A stretch of DNA of 64,000 nucleotides from Lichenostomus cassidix (lineage: Eukaryota; Chordata; Aves; Passeriformes; Meliphagidae): positions 638,038 to 702,037 of the forward strand of contig CM039211.1 of assembly GCA_008360975.2 (NCBI GenBank). The letters are read 5' to 3'. How positions within the stretch are numbered: position 1 is the first letter of the stretch; every line of letters starts with the position of its first letter. Positions 22,879 to 34,700 of this stretch are shown piece after piece. Below the pieces are notes generated by a model. The model was not told where the DNA came from, searched no databases, and worked only from the letters and a program-made list of their open reading frames with translations. A program made the position numbers and the translations under genes.

Positions 22879-23375
22879 CGCCCTGAGGGGCCGTGAGGGG
22901 ACCGGCCTGGCCCCGCCCCTTCCCCTGGCCCCGCCCATCCAGCCTGGCCCCGCCCCTTCTCGCCTGGCCCCGCCCCTTCTCGCCGTGCCACCCAAACCGC
23001 CCCGAGGCTGCGGCTCCGCCCCCGAGCGCCGCCGACACCTCTCATTGGCTGCCGGCGTCCCCTCGCGCCCAACGCCACCTCCCCTTGCCTCGAGCCGTCG
23101 CCTCGTGCCCAACGCGCTCTCTCTCCCAGTGGCTGCACCTGCCGCTGTTGTTGTTATTGCTGTTAGAGTAAACAGCAGCGGGCGGCTGGCGCCTGTCACC
23201 TGTCGCGTCGGTCACCTCTGCCAGCCTCTGCCAGCCTCTGCCAGCCTCTGCCAGACTCTGCGAGCCCTTCTTTTCTCCTCCTACCCCTTGCCACCTCTTG
23301 CCACCTGTCCCCTGTCCCCTGTCTCCGGACACTTGCCGGAGCTCGATCGTCGCTCGCTCGGTCCCTGCCCGGACC
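22879..23375 (+). promoter_or_regulatory. Promoter of unit 3 CDC25 gene, proximal CCAAT box altered
   Basis: Same architecture as unit 2: four GC boxes, ATTGG at 23044-23048, GTAAACA at 23168-23174 and five 10-bp repeats at 23216-23265. The second inverted CCAAT box reads AGTGG at 23128-23132 instead of ATTGG, so it is probably lost. Confidence 0.65.
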
Positions 23376-26300
23376 ATGTCACTGTGCGGCGGCCGCGGGC
23401 TGCCCGCGCTGCTGGCCATCTCGCCGCTGCCCTCGCCAGGCACGGCCCCGCTGACGCCGCTGGCGCTGGACAGGTGAGGGGGTGGCCGGGGGCCGGAGGG
23501 CTGCGGGAGCTTTGGCCACCCGCCCCACGCGGGACTCGCCCCACGGGACACGGCTGCCCCTTTGCGCGGCTCGGGGCTCGGCGCTGGGGCTCGGACGTGC
23601 CTTTGCAAAGGGGGCTCGGACGCTTTTGGGATGCCCTCCTTCGGCTCGTGCCCCCCGCCCCAGGGCCAGGGGAACGAGGGGCCAGGGACAGCCGGGCCAC
23701 TGACACATGCCCGTCCCGACCGCCCGCAGGCACAGCCCCAAGAGGCGCTACAGGGGGCTGCCCATCCCGCTGCTGTGGGACACGCCGTCCCCGGAGCCGG
23801 TGGCCTCGCACTGTCGCCGGGACTCCATCTCCTCGCAGCCCACGCGTGCAGGTGAGGGATGGCGCTGCTCCGCCCCACAACCGTCGCCAACCGCCCCTTG
23901 GCGGGCCTGGCGTCGTGCAGGGAGTGCCGGACAGCGGGCAGGGATGTGGCGGGGGGCTTGGCCGAGGGGCTGGCGAGGGGCTGGAGGTGGGCGAGCTTGT
24001 GCGGGAGCGATGGGCGGGAGCCCAAAACCGCACTCGCCGGGGCTCAGCCAGGAGCCGCTCCGGCGGGGACCCTGCTCGGCGTGACACGCGACATTCCATG
24101 GGGACCGGTGCTGCCAGCGGCGGCGCCACCCTCCTGCTGGGGGACAGGAGCCCATCCTGCCCAGGGCCCTGCCAGGAGCCCGATCCCCACCCCGGCCTAG
24201 CGCTGCCCCTTGTTCCCGCAGGGTCGCGGCCGGACTGCCCTGTCCTGAAGGGCATCTCGCAGCTCCAGCTGCGCAGCGGCACAGGGCGGCGACGCCACAG
24301 GGAGCCCGAGGGTGATGATGATGATGAGGTGAGTGGGGCAGCGCGACCTCGAGGGGCAGGGCGGGGGCAGAGCGGTGCTGACGCCGTGTCCTCCCCCGCC
24401 GCAGGAGGGCTTTGTCCCCAGGAAGCTGCAGCGGCTGGGCCAGCGGAGCCCACTGCCCGCCGGCCACGGGGCTGCCGAGAGGAACCCCCTTGCCGAGAGC
24501 CCCCGGCGCACATCAGAGCTGCTGGTGAGAGAGGCTGCAGGGCTCGGGAGGGCACCGGGGATGGCTGATGCTGGGGCTGCACACACGGCAGCTGCCGCTG
24601 CAGCCTTGCCGGCTGTGCCTGTGGGACATGGATGGGCTTGGGGCTCACGGGGACAGCCCGTCTCCAAAGCTGGGAGGCACTGGGACGTGGATGGAGCTTG
24701 GCTATGGGATCCACCTGTGCCTGGGGTGGCAAGGAGGTGGCAGGACTTGTCCCCTTCACAATCTGCTCTGCCTCTCCCCCAAGTGCCCCCAGCTGCCGCC
24801 CCGACAGAGTGATGCCGCTGTGGCCCAGCGGACGGAGGAGCTGGTGAGCACGCCAGTGACGAGCAAGGAGGAGGCAAAGCTGGTACGTGGCAGCCTTTGG
24901 CGGTGGCCCACAGAGCCCCACAATGGGAAGTGTGAGGCCGGAGCTCTCTGGGCTGGGGGCTGGTTGGTGAGCAAGAGCAGCCCAGGGGCCGTGGGCTTGT
25001 CTCGGGCCAGGGCAGGGAGAGCCTTGCCCGCGGCCCTGCTGGTGCTGGGGACTCGGCAGAGGCGCAGCCAGCAGCACGGGCTCTCCCCACAGCGTCCGGG
25101 GAAGCGCAGCCGCTGCCGGCAGCTCTTCCGCTCGCCCTCGGTGGCCGGCAGCGGCCCCAGGCCCGTCCTGAAGCGGCGACAGCCCTCGCACAGGGACAGC
25201 CCCGGCAAGGCCAAGCGGCAGAGGACGGCGGGCGGCAGCCCTGGCCAGGAGACGTCAGCGGAGCCGGTGGGTGACGGGCAAGGCGAGGGCCGAGAGCCAG
25301 CCTGGCTGCGGTGGCACTGCGCCGCGCCCCGGCTCTGCCAGCAAGCCTGCTGACGTCGGGGGCTGTCTGTGCTTGGTGCCTCGGCAGGGAGCGTGGCTGG
25401 AGCCTCGCAGCTGTGCCCAGCCCGAGGAGATGGAGAAGCTGCCGGCCAGCGATGAGCGGGAGCTCACTGGGGACTTCTCCAAGGTAGGGCCACGAGGATG
25501 GGGCAGCTCTGGGGGTGCCGCCCCCGTTATTGTGAAACAGGGACCGTGGTCAGAGCCCCGCAGCCCTGCCAGAGCCCAAAGGCAGCTGGTGGCCCTTGCC
25601 TGGGGCTTCGGGGCCTCGGGGCTGCGACTTGGCAGCCTGCAGCCCCTGCAGGGGATGAAGAGCCCCATCACAGCTCTTTTGCTCCAAGCCCGTGCTAGGG
25701 CCACGTGTCCCCTGCGCAGATTGTCCCCTCCCTCCCGCAGAAAGGTGAAGAGCAGGCCTCTGGGGTGGCTTCGGGGCTGGGGGGACAGGTGTTAGCCCCG
25801 GCAGGTGTCCCTGGGTCGGGTACGAGCCCAGAGCCTGTCTCCTGCAGGCTCACCTCCTGCCGACGGTGGACGGCAAGGACCCGAGCCTCAAGTACATCTC
25901 CCCTGCCACGGTAAGGGGGCTGCAGCCCCTCCCCAGCCCCACCGAGGGGCTCCCTGCCTGCTGTCCCCCTGCCTGTCCCCCTGTGTCCCCTCCCTCGGTG
26001 ACAAGCTCTCCCGGCAGCTGGCAGCGGTGCTGACGGGGCGCTTCAGCAGCTCCATCGAGAGAAGCATCGTCGTGGACTGCCGCTACCCCTACGAGTACGA
26101 GGGGGGCCACGTCAAGGTCAGAACCCCGCTGGGGCCGGCAGGCAGGAGGGTGTTCGGAGCCCAGCCACCCTCAGAGGTGCTGAGCCCACCACGAGGGGCT
26201 GAGAGCACAGGGATTCAGGATCCCCCCGGGTTTGTTCAGTAGCCGCTGAGAGATTCAGCAGCCCCTCCAAACATACTGAGCCACCACCACAGATGTGACA

Positions 26301-27346
26301 AACAGCCCCCCAGAGGTACTCTGAGCCCCCAGAGGGGTTGAGCGGCTCCCCACGAAGGGTGCTGAGCCGCCCAGGGGGATGGAGGAGCCCCGTGAGAAGC
26401 GCCAAGGCACACCTCCCGGGTAAAGCTAGGTCCCCAGCCGAGAAGAGGAGGCTGATGATGGCTCGCTAGTCTGGGAGATGGTGCTGCTGGAGGAGGCAGT
26501 GGGACAGCGTGCTTGGGTCCCTGCAGCAAATGCAGTGGGAGGCAGAGGGCAAACAGGAGCGTGCTGTGCCTCGGCAGGGTGCTGTGAACCTGCCGCTGCA
26601 GCACGAAGTGGAGGCATTCCTGCTGGAGCAGCCCGTGGTGGCCCCGGCCGGCGGCAAGAGGGTGATCATCATCTTCCACTGCGAGTTCTCTCTCGAGCGG
26701 GGGCCCAAAATGTGAGTGAGTGAGGGATGGCACGGGGGGCACACTGGGCTGTGCCAGCCGCCCAGGCACGGCCGGATGGCGGCACGGGGCTGATGCCGTG
26801 GCCTTTGCCCGTGGCCTTTGCCAGGTGCAAGTTCGTGCGGGAGAAGGATCGCTCCTGCCACGAGTACCCGCAGCTGCAGCAGCCCGAGCTGTACGTGTTG
26901 AAGGGCGGCTACCGGGAGTTCTTCTTCCAGTTCCCGGTGAGTCCCCGGCCCGCGTCCCCTCGGGGCCAGGGGGTCCGTGCCGGGAGGGCAAGGAGCGGCG
27001 GGGCCCGGGGCGGTGGCGAGGGGCAGCTGTGGCTCTGAGCATCCTCACAGCTGCCGTGGCAGGGAGGGAGGGAGGCAGGGAGGGGATCTGCGGGGCTCTC
27101 GGGGGCTGCGCCGATCGGGAGTTTGTTCCGGGGGCGCTGCGTTTGTCCCGGGCTGGGGGCGGGCCGGGGGCTGCTCTGTGCTGCGGGGGCTGACGGGGCC
27201 GTGGCTTGCAGGGCCACTGCGAGCCCCGGGGCTATCGGCCCATGCACCACCCGGCGTTCAAGGAGGAGCTGCGCAAGTTCCACGGGCGCTGCTGGCTCGG
27301 CGAGCGCGGCCGGCGGGAGCTCTTCAGCCGCGGGAGGCACCTGTGA
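23376..27346 (+). CDS. CDC25A-like: CDC25-like phosphatase, unit 3, complete, 12 exons
   Basis: Exons: 23376-23473, 23730-23851, 24222-24328, 24405-24524, 24784-24882, 25093-25266, 25388-25483, 25848-25910, 26018-26116, 26578-26711, 26825-26936, 27212-27346, each exactly 12,799 bases after its unit 2 counterpart. The 452-codon frame is open. Against unit 2 it has His99 for Pro, Asn136 for Asp and His432 for Arg in the C-terminal helix (FHGRCW). Ala11 is shared with unit 2 and separates both from units 4-6. Cys361 and Arg367 are kept. High identity with unit 2 means a very recent duplication, gene conversion or an assembly effect. Confidence 0.9.
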
Positions 27347-27679
27347 GCGCTCGGGGGTCCCGCAGCCCCGCCGGGGGAACGCTGCAGCTGCGAGCGGGTG
27401 AAGGCTTCTCTCGGCGGCATCGGATGCGCCTCGGCTCGCTCTGCTTTGTTAGGATAGTTTTGGGGTGGTGTTAAATTTAATTTAGTGTTAAGACCGGTTT
27501 TACACTTTTTCCTTGTTATATATATAGTTGTGTTGGTTCATGGTTAGAAATACTGTTGTGCTTGTTCATGGTTATAAATATTTTTGTGTTTGTTCATTGT
27601 TATAAATATTTTGGTGTTTGTTTATTGTTAGGATTGCTAGTTCCACATTCTGCCAATAAACTCCTATTGAAGGAGAACA
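27347..27679 (+). promoter_or_regulatory. 3' UTR of unit 3: 28-bp repeats and poly(A) signal
   Basis: Repeats lie at about 27509-27633 and AATAAA at 27655-27660, identical in layout to unit 2. Confidence 0.7.
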
Positions 27680-28717
27680 AACGCTGCTCCTGAGCTCTCA
27701 CTGCCCACCGCAGGGCTCTGCAGGGATGGGTGCCCCTGATCCCGGGCTGGGGGCACGGGCAGGCTTGGCTGGAGGCGTCTGGGGGCTTGGGGACAGCGAG
27801 AGATGGGGCGATGGCTTCCCTGTGGGACGTGGTGGCTTCCCCAGGAACAGGGTGGCTTAGGTAGCAAGCGTTGGCCCCTTGGCTGCTGTTCCTGCACGGT
27901 GGGGTGGCAGTGCAGGATGGTCCTGGACACCCCCTGGCAAGGGACCTCCTTTCCAGGGCATGCTGGGCTTGGCAGGACTCCTGGGACACTTGGGTTAGGG
28001 ACTTTCTTCCCCTTTCCCTGGGACTCCTACAGGCATGTTATCCCTCATTTTAGGGGGCACTTCTGGCCTTTGCAGGACCCCAGGGTAGTGAGAATCCTAT
28101 TTTGGGTGACTGGGCTCAGTGGGACCCTGAAGGGATGGCTGTTCTTAACACGAGGGTGCCCCAATCTCTCCCTGGCCAGTGGCCTCCCAGTGCCTTCTGC
28201 TTCAGTCACTCCTTGGTCGCCTGTCCTCCCTCTCCATTTCCCCAGATTCCTGAGGCGCTCATGTCACTCCAGGGCTCCCCAGGGGGCTTTTCCATGTGAT
28301 CCCCAGAGACCCTTTCCCCGGCTGGCTGACCTTGGCCTGCTTCTTGCTGTTGGGCATTCCTTGTCTTTGCTTTGGTTTGAGCCCCACAGGAGAATCCATC
28401 CATGGCCAAAATCCTCCTGACTCCCCTTCTGCATCTCCTCAGCCCCCACCCATGTCCTGCTCTAGCCCAAGCTGCTGCCAACAGGTTCCATAATATCTCA
28501 GTTTTTGAGACAAAATTTCATGAGTAAACGCTCTGGAATGAGTGCTTCCTCCTACAGGAAGGGGCTTCCCCCTTTCTTGCCAGTGAGAGAAATTAACAAA
28601 AGAAGGTGAAGGTGGGAAAGTACCAAACTATTTTTTAACGCAGAACAGAACTGGGAAAACAAAGAACACTGGAGAAAGGATGCCCACATGGAACCCAGAA
28701 CTCATATCTCTAATCTT
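27680..28717. other. Unit 3 3'-flank, no gene recognised
   Basis: Copy of the unit 2 flank; no convincing coding sequence. Confidence 0.5.
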
Positions 28718-28804
28718 GGGGAAGGGAAAGGAGAAGGGGACGGGGAAGGGGAAGGGGAAGGGGAAGGGGAAGGGGAAGGGGAAGGGGAAGGGGAAGGGGA
28801 AGGA
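28718..28804. repeat. (GGGGAA)n microsatellite, long form, unit 3
   Basis: Same length and interruptions as in unit 2. For such an unstable repeat this points to very recent copying or identical source reads. Confidence 0.9.
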
Positions 28805-30119
28805 GTGTACACAGCAGCCTGGGGAGGGGCAGATGGAGAAAATACCTGTTGACTCTTGGACGCCAGTCCTCCTCCTCACAGGAGGTGAAACTAGTGGATT
28901 CCTGTGTACCTTCGCACCTTCACTCACTGGTGTGGCCTTCCTTGGGGTTCAAACTGGCCAGGGCCACCCTGCAGGCTTCCTGGGCTGGAGAGAAGGGAAG
29001 AAAGTTAGGGAGGCTAGGGGGAGGAAAGAAAAGGAAAACATAACCTTTTTCTAAGCTAGCAGGAACAAGAAATAAAAGCACCAAGACAGCAGTGCAGTGT
29101 TACTAGTGCACTCCCTCCTGAAGCCCAGCGGAGAGCCCTCTGCAGCCAGGGCTGTTGGACTGAGCTGCACCTGGGGTCCCATGGCTCCAGCCTTGACCCC
29201 CGGGTCCATCTTATAGATACAGAAGGCATGGGCATTAAGCAGACAGTTAAGGAGTAAAGCAGCTTCATAACGTCACCCCAGGACATTCTACCCCTTATTC
29301 TGTGCCATCAGCTTCATTGCCAATTTAATACATTTTAAATCTAAACAAAACATATATACATATATAGATATATATATATGGATATATATATATACACATA
29401 GTTATGTGGAAACAGTGGCAGCCACATTTAACAAACATATATTGGCATTCAAACTTTCAAACATTATAAGCAGTTCTCACCAAATCTCCTTGTGCTACAC
29501 AATGTGTTTCTCCATCCTTTTGCATTATCCACCAGGTGCAGCCTGGGTCCTGAGCAAAGATAACCCCACACATGGGTTTGTCTTTACTCAATGCAGAATT
29601 AATCCAGACAGTTTTTCCCAAAAGTCCCCTGACATGCACTGCTGGCACCTTGTCTCCATCTGCTTTATGCAGGGGGTCAGATTGAGCAGGGCTTGCTCGG
29701 CTGGTGGAGGCTTGGGTATTAACTCACCATGTGGCCTTAGCTAAGTGCATCTCCCACTTTTTGAAAGTTCCCCACCCAGTGCCTTCAAGGTGGTTTTGAG
29801 AAGGCCATTGCACCGTTCCACTTTCCCTGCCGCTGGTGCACGATAAGGGATATGGTGCAGCCATTCCATACCATGTTCCCCAGCCCAGGTGTTTATCAGG
29901 CTGTTCTTGAAATGAGTCCCACTGTCAGACCCCATCCTCTCTGGGGTACCATGCCTCCAAAGGACCTGCTTTCCAAGGCCCAGGATGGTGTTACGGGCAG
30001 TGGCATGAGGCACAGGGTAGGTCTCCTGTCACCCAGTGGTGGCCTCTGCCATTGTGAGCACGTAGCACTTGCAATAGCAGGTTTGAGGCAGTGGGATGTA
30101 ATAGATCTGCCAGGCCTCC
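28805..30119 (-). mobile_element. Degraded ERVL-like provirus, unit 3, truncated by a gap
   Basis: Probable 3' LTR with its border at 29285, AT tract 29350-29401, integrase C-terminus 29457-29648 and integrase core 29741-30013 on the minus strand. It stops at the N run inside the integrase region. The RNase H, RT, protease and Gag parts are not assembled here. Confidence 0.78.
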
Positions 30120-30619
30120 NNNNNNNNNNNNNNNNNNNNNNNNNNNNNNNNNNNNNNNNNNNNNNNNNNNNNNNNNNNNNNNNNNNNNNNNNNNNNNNNN
30201 NNNNNNNNNNNNNNNNNNNNNNNNNNNNNNNNNNNNNNNNNNNNNNNNNNNNNNNNNNNNNNNNNNNNNNNNNNNNNNNNNNNNNNNNNNNNNNNNNNNN
30301 NNNNNNNNNNNNNNNNNNNNNNNNNNNNNNNNNNNNNNNNNNNNNNNNNNNNNNNNNNNNNNNNNNNNNNNNNNNNNNNNNNNNNNNNNNNNNNNNNNNN
30401 NNNNNNNNNNNNNNNNNNNNNNNNNNNNNNNNNNNNNNNNNNNNNNNNNNNNNNNNNNNNNNNNNNNNNNNNNNNNNNNNNNNNNNNNNNNNNNNNNNNN
30501 NNNNNNNNNNNNNNNNNNNNNNNNNNNNNNNNNNNNNNNNNNNNNNNNNNNNNNNNNNNNNNNNNNNNNNNNNNNNNNNNNNNNNNNNNNNNNNNNNNNN
30601 NNNNNNNNNNNNNNNNNNN
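30120..30619. other. Assembly gap (500 N) replacing most of unit 3's ERV
   Basis: The left edge corresponds to unit 2 position 17320 and the right edge to about 22318, so around 5.0 kb would be expected between them. The fixed 500-N size is a placeholder. Confidence 0.97.
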
Positions 30620-31179
30620 ATGTTTTAAGGCAGCAGTCAGCAATACTTGAATAGTGTAAAATGTCAGATGCATGAGTGATGCACAGCTTTCTCAGCATTC
30701 CTGGCTGACATAGAAGTATCTGTACACATAACAAACAGATGGATATTACCGTGAGCAGGAGGAAGTGGTGCTTTCTGCGGGGTCTTGTCAGAGCTGCTGG
30801 CGCTCGGCAGAGGAACGGGGCGCCTTCCCTTCCCAACCCTGTGAAATGCCTTTGGAGTCCTTGGGGTGCTGTGATCTCCAGGCACAGGGAGAAAAGAGAG
30901 ACACAGCAAACACTCCATTCTGATTTTTCCCCACACTCTTCACCTCCGGTAAAATTCCATTTGCTTTAACACATTCGTGAGGAAACCGAGGCAGGCTGGA
31001 GCCACGGAGAAAATAAACACCAGGGATTCCAAGATTTCAGCCTCGCTCTCCTCACACGGGATGCAGCACTCAGCGGCACGGCCGGGCAGGCAAGGCGCTG
31101 TCAGGCCATCAGTCGGTCCCCCGCCGCTGGGACAGGAGGGCCACCAGCGCTGCCCGAGTGTCGCTGCAGGGAGGAGCTC
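30620..31179. other. Upstream region of unit 4 gene, no gene recognised
   Basis: Same region as before the other copies. It carries units 4-6 type differences (for example ggcacagggagaaaagag near 30880). Confidence 0.5.
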
Positions 31180-31750
31180 CCGCCCTGAGGGGCCGTGAGG
31201 GGCCCGGCCTGGCCCCGCCCCTTTCCACCTGGCCCCGCCCCTTCTCATCTGGCCCCGCCCCTACTCGCCTGGCCCCGCCCCTTCTCGCCTGGCCCCGCCC
31301 CTTCTCGCCGTGGCACCCAAACCGCCCCGAGGCTGCGGCTCCGCCCCCGAGCGCCGCCGACACCTCTCATTGGCTGCCGGCGTCCCCTCGCGCCCAACGC
31401 CACCTCCCCTTGCCTCGAGCCGTCGCCTCGTGCCCAACGCGCTCTCTCTCCCATTGGCTGCACCTGCCGCTGTTGTTGTTATTGCTGTTAGAGTAAACAG
31501 CAGCGGGCGGCTGGCGCCTGTCACCTGTCGCGTCGGTCACCTCTGCCAGCCTCTGCCAGCCTCTGCCAGCCTCTGCGAGCCTCTGCCAGACTCTGCCAGC
31601 CTCTGCCAGCCTCTGCCAGACTCTGCCAGACTCTGCGAGCCCTTCTTTTCTCCTCCTACCCCTTGTCACCTCTTGCCACCTGTCCCCTGTCCCCTGTCCC
31701 CGGACACTTGCCGGAGCTCGATCGTCGCTCGCTCGGTCCCTGCCCGGACC
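31180..31750 (+). promoter_or_regulatory. Promoter of unit 4 CDC25 gene
   Basis: Five GGCCCCGCCCC boxes lie from about 31210 to 31310. Inverted CCAAT boxes are at 31369-31373 and 31453-31457, GTAAACA at 31493-31499, and ten copies of the 10-bp CTCTGCCAGC-type repeat at 31541-31640 (five in units 2 and 3). Confidence 0.65.
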
Positions 31751-34700
31751 ATGTCACTGTGCGGCGGCCGCGGGCTGCCCGGGCTGCTGGCCATCTCGCC
31801 TCTGCCCTCGCCGGGCACGGCCCCGCTCACGCCGCTGGCGCTGGACAGGTGAGGGGTGGCCGGGGGCCGGAGGGCTGCGGGAGCTTTGGCCACCCGCCCC
31901 ACGCGGGACTCGCCCCACGGGACACGGCTGCCCCTTTGCGCGGCTCGGGGCTCGGGGCTGGGGCTCGGACGTGCCTTTGCAAAGGGGGCTCGGACGCTTT
32001 TGGGATGCCCTCCTTCGGCTCGTGCCCCCGCCCCAGGGCCAGGGGAACGAGGGGCCAGGGACAGCCGGGCCACTGACACATGCCCGTCCCGACCGCCCGC
32101 AGGCACAGCCCCAAGAGGCGCTACAGGGGGCTGCCCATCCCGCTGCTGTGGGACACGCCGTCCCCGGAGCCGGTGGCCTCGCACTGTCGCCGGGACTCCA
32201 TCTCCTCGCAGCCCACGCGAGCAGGTGAGGGATGGCGCTGCTCTGCCCCACAACCGTCGCCAACCGCCCCTTGGCGGGCCTGGCGTCGTGCAGGGAGTGC
32301 CGGACAGCGGGCAGGGATGTGGCGGGGGGCTTGGCCGAGGGGCTGGCGAGGGGCTGGAGGTGGGGGAGCCTGTGCGGGAGCGATGGGCGGGAGCCCAAAA
32401 CCGCACTCGCCGGGGCTCAGCCAGGAGCCGCTCCGGCGGGGACCGTGCTCGGCGTGACACGCGACATTCCATGGGGACCGGTGCTGCCAGCGGCGGCGCC
32501 ACCCTCCTGCTGGGGGACAGGAGCCCATCCTGCCCAGGGCCCTGCCAGGAGCCCGATCCCCACCCCGGCCTAGCGCTGCCCCTTGTTCCCGCAGGGTCGC
32601 GGCCGGACTGCCCTGTCCTGAAGGGCATCTCGCAGCTCCAGCTGCGCAGCGGCACAGGGCGGCGACGCCACAGGGAGCCCGAGGGTGATGATGATGATGA
32701 GGTGAGTGGGGCAGCGCGACCTCGAGGGGCAGGGCGGGGGCAGAGCGGTGCTGACGCCGTGTCCTCCCCCGCCGCAGGAGGGCTTTGTCCCCAGGAAGCT
32801 GCAGCGGCTGGGCCAGCGGAGCCCACTGCCCGCCGGCCACGGGGCTGCCGAGAGGAACCCCCTTGCCGAGAGCCCCCGGCGCGCATCAGAGCTGCTGGTG
32901 AGAGAGGCTGCAGGGCTCGGGAGGGCACCGGGGATGGCTGATGCTGGGGCTGCACGCACGGCAGCTGCCGCTGCAGCCTTGCCGGCTGTGCCTGTGGGAC
33001 ATGGATGGGCTTGGGGCTCACGGGGACAGCCCGTCTCCAAAGCTGGGAGGCACTGGGACGTGGATGGAGCTTGGCTATGGGATCCACCTGTGCCTGGGGT
33101 GGCAAGGAGGTGGCAGGACTTGTCCCCTTCACAATCTGCTCTGCCTCTCCCCCAAGTGCCCCCAGCTGCCGCCCCGACAGAGTGATGCCGCTGTGGCCCA
33201 GCGGACGGAGGAGCTGGTGAGCACGCCAGTGACGAGCAAGGAGGAGGCAAAGCTGGTACGTGGCAGCCTTTGGCGGTGGCCCACAGAGCCCCACAATGGG
33301 AAGTGTGAGGCCGGAGCTCTCTGGGCTGGGGGCTGGTTGGTGAGCAAGAGCAGCCCAGGGGCCGTGGGCTTGTCTCGGGCCAGGGCAGGGAGAGCCTTGC
33401 CCGCGGCTCTGCTGGTGCTGGGGACTCGGCAGAGGCGCAGCCAGCAGCACGGGCTCTCCCCACAGCGTCCGGGGAAGCGCAGCCGCTGCCGGCAGCTCTT
33501 CCGCTCGCCCTCGGTGGCCGGCAGCGGCCCCAGGCCCGTCCTGAAGCGGCGACAGCCCTCGCACAGGGACAGCCCCGGCAAGGCCAAGCGGCAGAGGACG
33601 GCGGGCGGCAGCCCTGGCCAGGAGACGTCAGCGGAGCCGGTGGGTGACGGGCAAGGCGAGGGCCGAGAGCCAGCCTGGCTGCGGTGGCACTGCGCCGCGC
33701 CCCGGCTCTGCCAGCAAGCCTGCTGACGTCGGGGGCTGTCTGTGCTTGGTGCCTCGGCAGGGAGCGTGGCTGGAGCCTCGCAGCTGTGCCCAGCCCGAGG
33801 AGATGGAGAAGCTGCCGGCCAGCGATGAGCGGGAGCTCACTGGGGACTTCTCCAAGGTAGGGCCACGAGGATGGGGCAGCTCTGGGGGTGCCGCCCCCGT
33901 TATTGTGAAACAGGGACCGTGGTCAGAGCCCCGCAGCCCTGCAAGAGCCCAAAGGCAGCTGGTGGCCCTTGCCTGGGGCTTCGGGGCCTCGGGGCTGTGA
34001 CTTGGCAGCCTGCAGCCCCTGCAGTGCATGAAGAGCCCCATCACAGCTCTTTTGCTCCAAGCCCGTGCTAGGGCCACGTGTCCCCTGCGCAGATTGTCCC
34101 CTCCCTCCCGCAGAAGGGAGAAGAGCAGGCCTCTGGGGTGGCTTCGGGGCTGGGGGGACAGGTGTTAGCCCCGGCAGGTGTCCCTGGGTCGGGTACGAGC
34201 CCAGAGCCTGTCTCCTGCAGGCTCACCTCCTGCCGACGGTGGACGGCAAGGACCCGAGCCTCAAGTACATCTCCCCTGCCACGGTAAGGGGGCTGTAGCC
34301 CTTCCCCAGCCCCACCGAGGGGCTCCCTGCCTGCTGTCCCCCTGCCTGTCCCCCCTGTGTCCCCTCCCTCGGTGACAAGCTCTCCCCGCAGCTGGCAGCG
34401 GTGCTGACGGGGCGCTTCAGCAGCTCCATCGAGAGAAGCATCGTCGTGGACTGCCGCTACCCCTACGAGTACGAGGGGGGCCACGTCAAGGTCAGAACCC
34501 CGCTGGGGCCGGCAGGCAGGAGGGTGTTCGGAGCCCAGCCACCCTCAGAGGTGCTGAGCCCACCACGAGGGGCTGAGAGCACAGGGATTCAGGATCCCCC
34601 CGGGTTTGTTCAGTACCCTCGGAGAGATTTAGCAGCTCCTCCAAACATACTGAGCCCCCACCACAGATGTGACAAACAGCCACCCGGAGGTACTCTGAGC

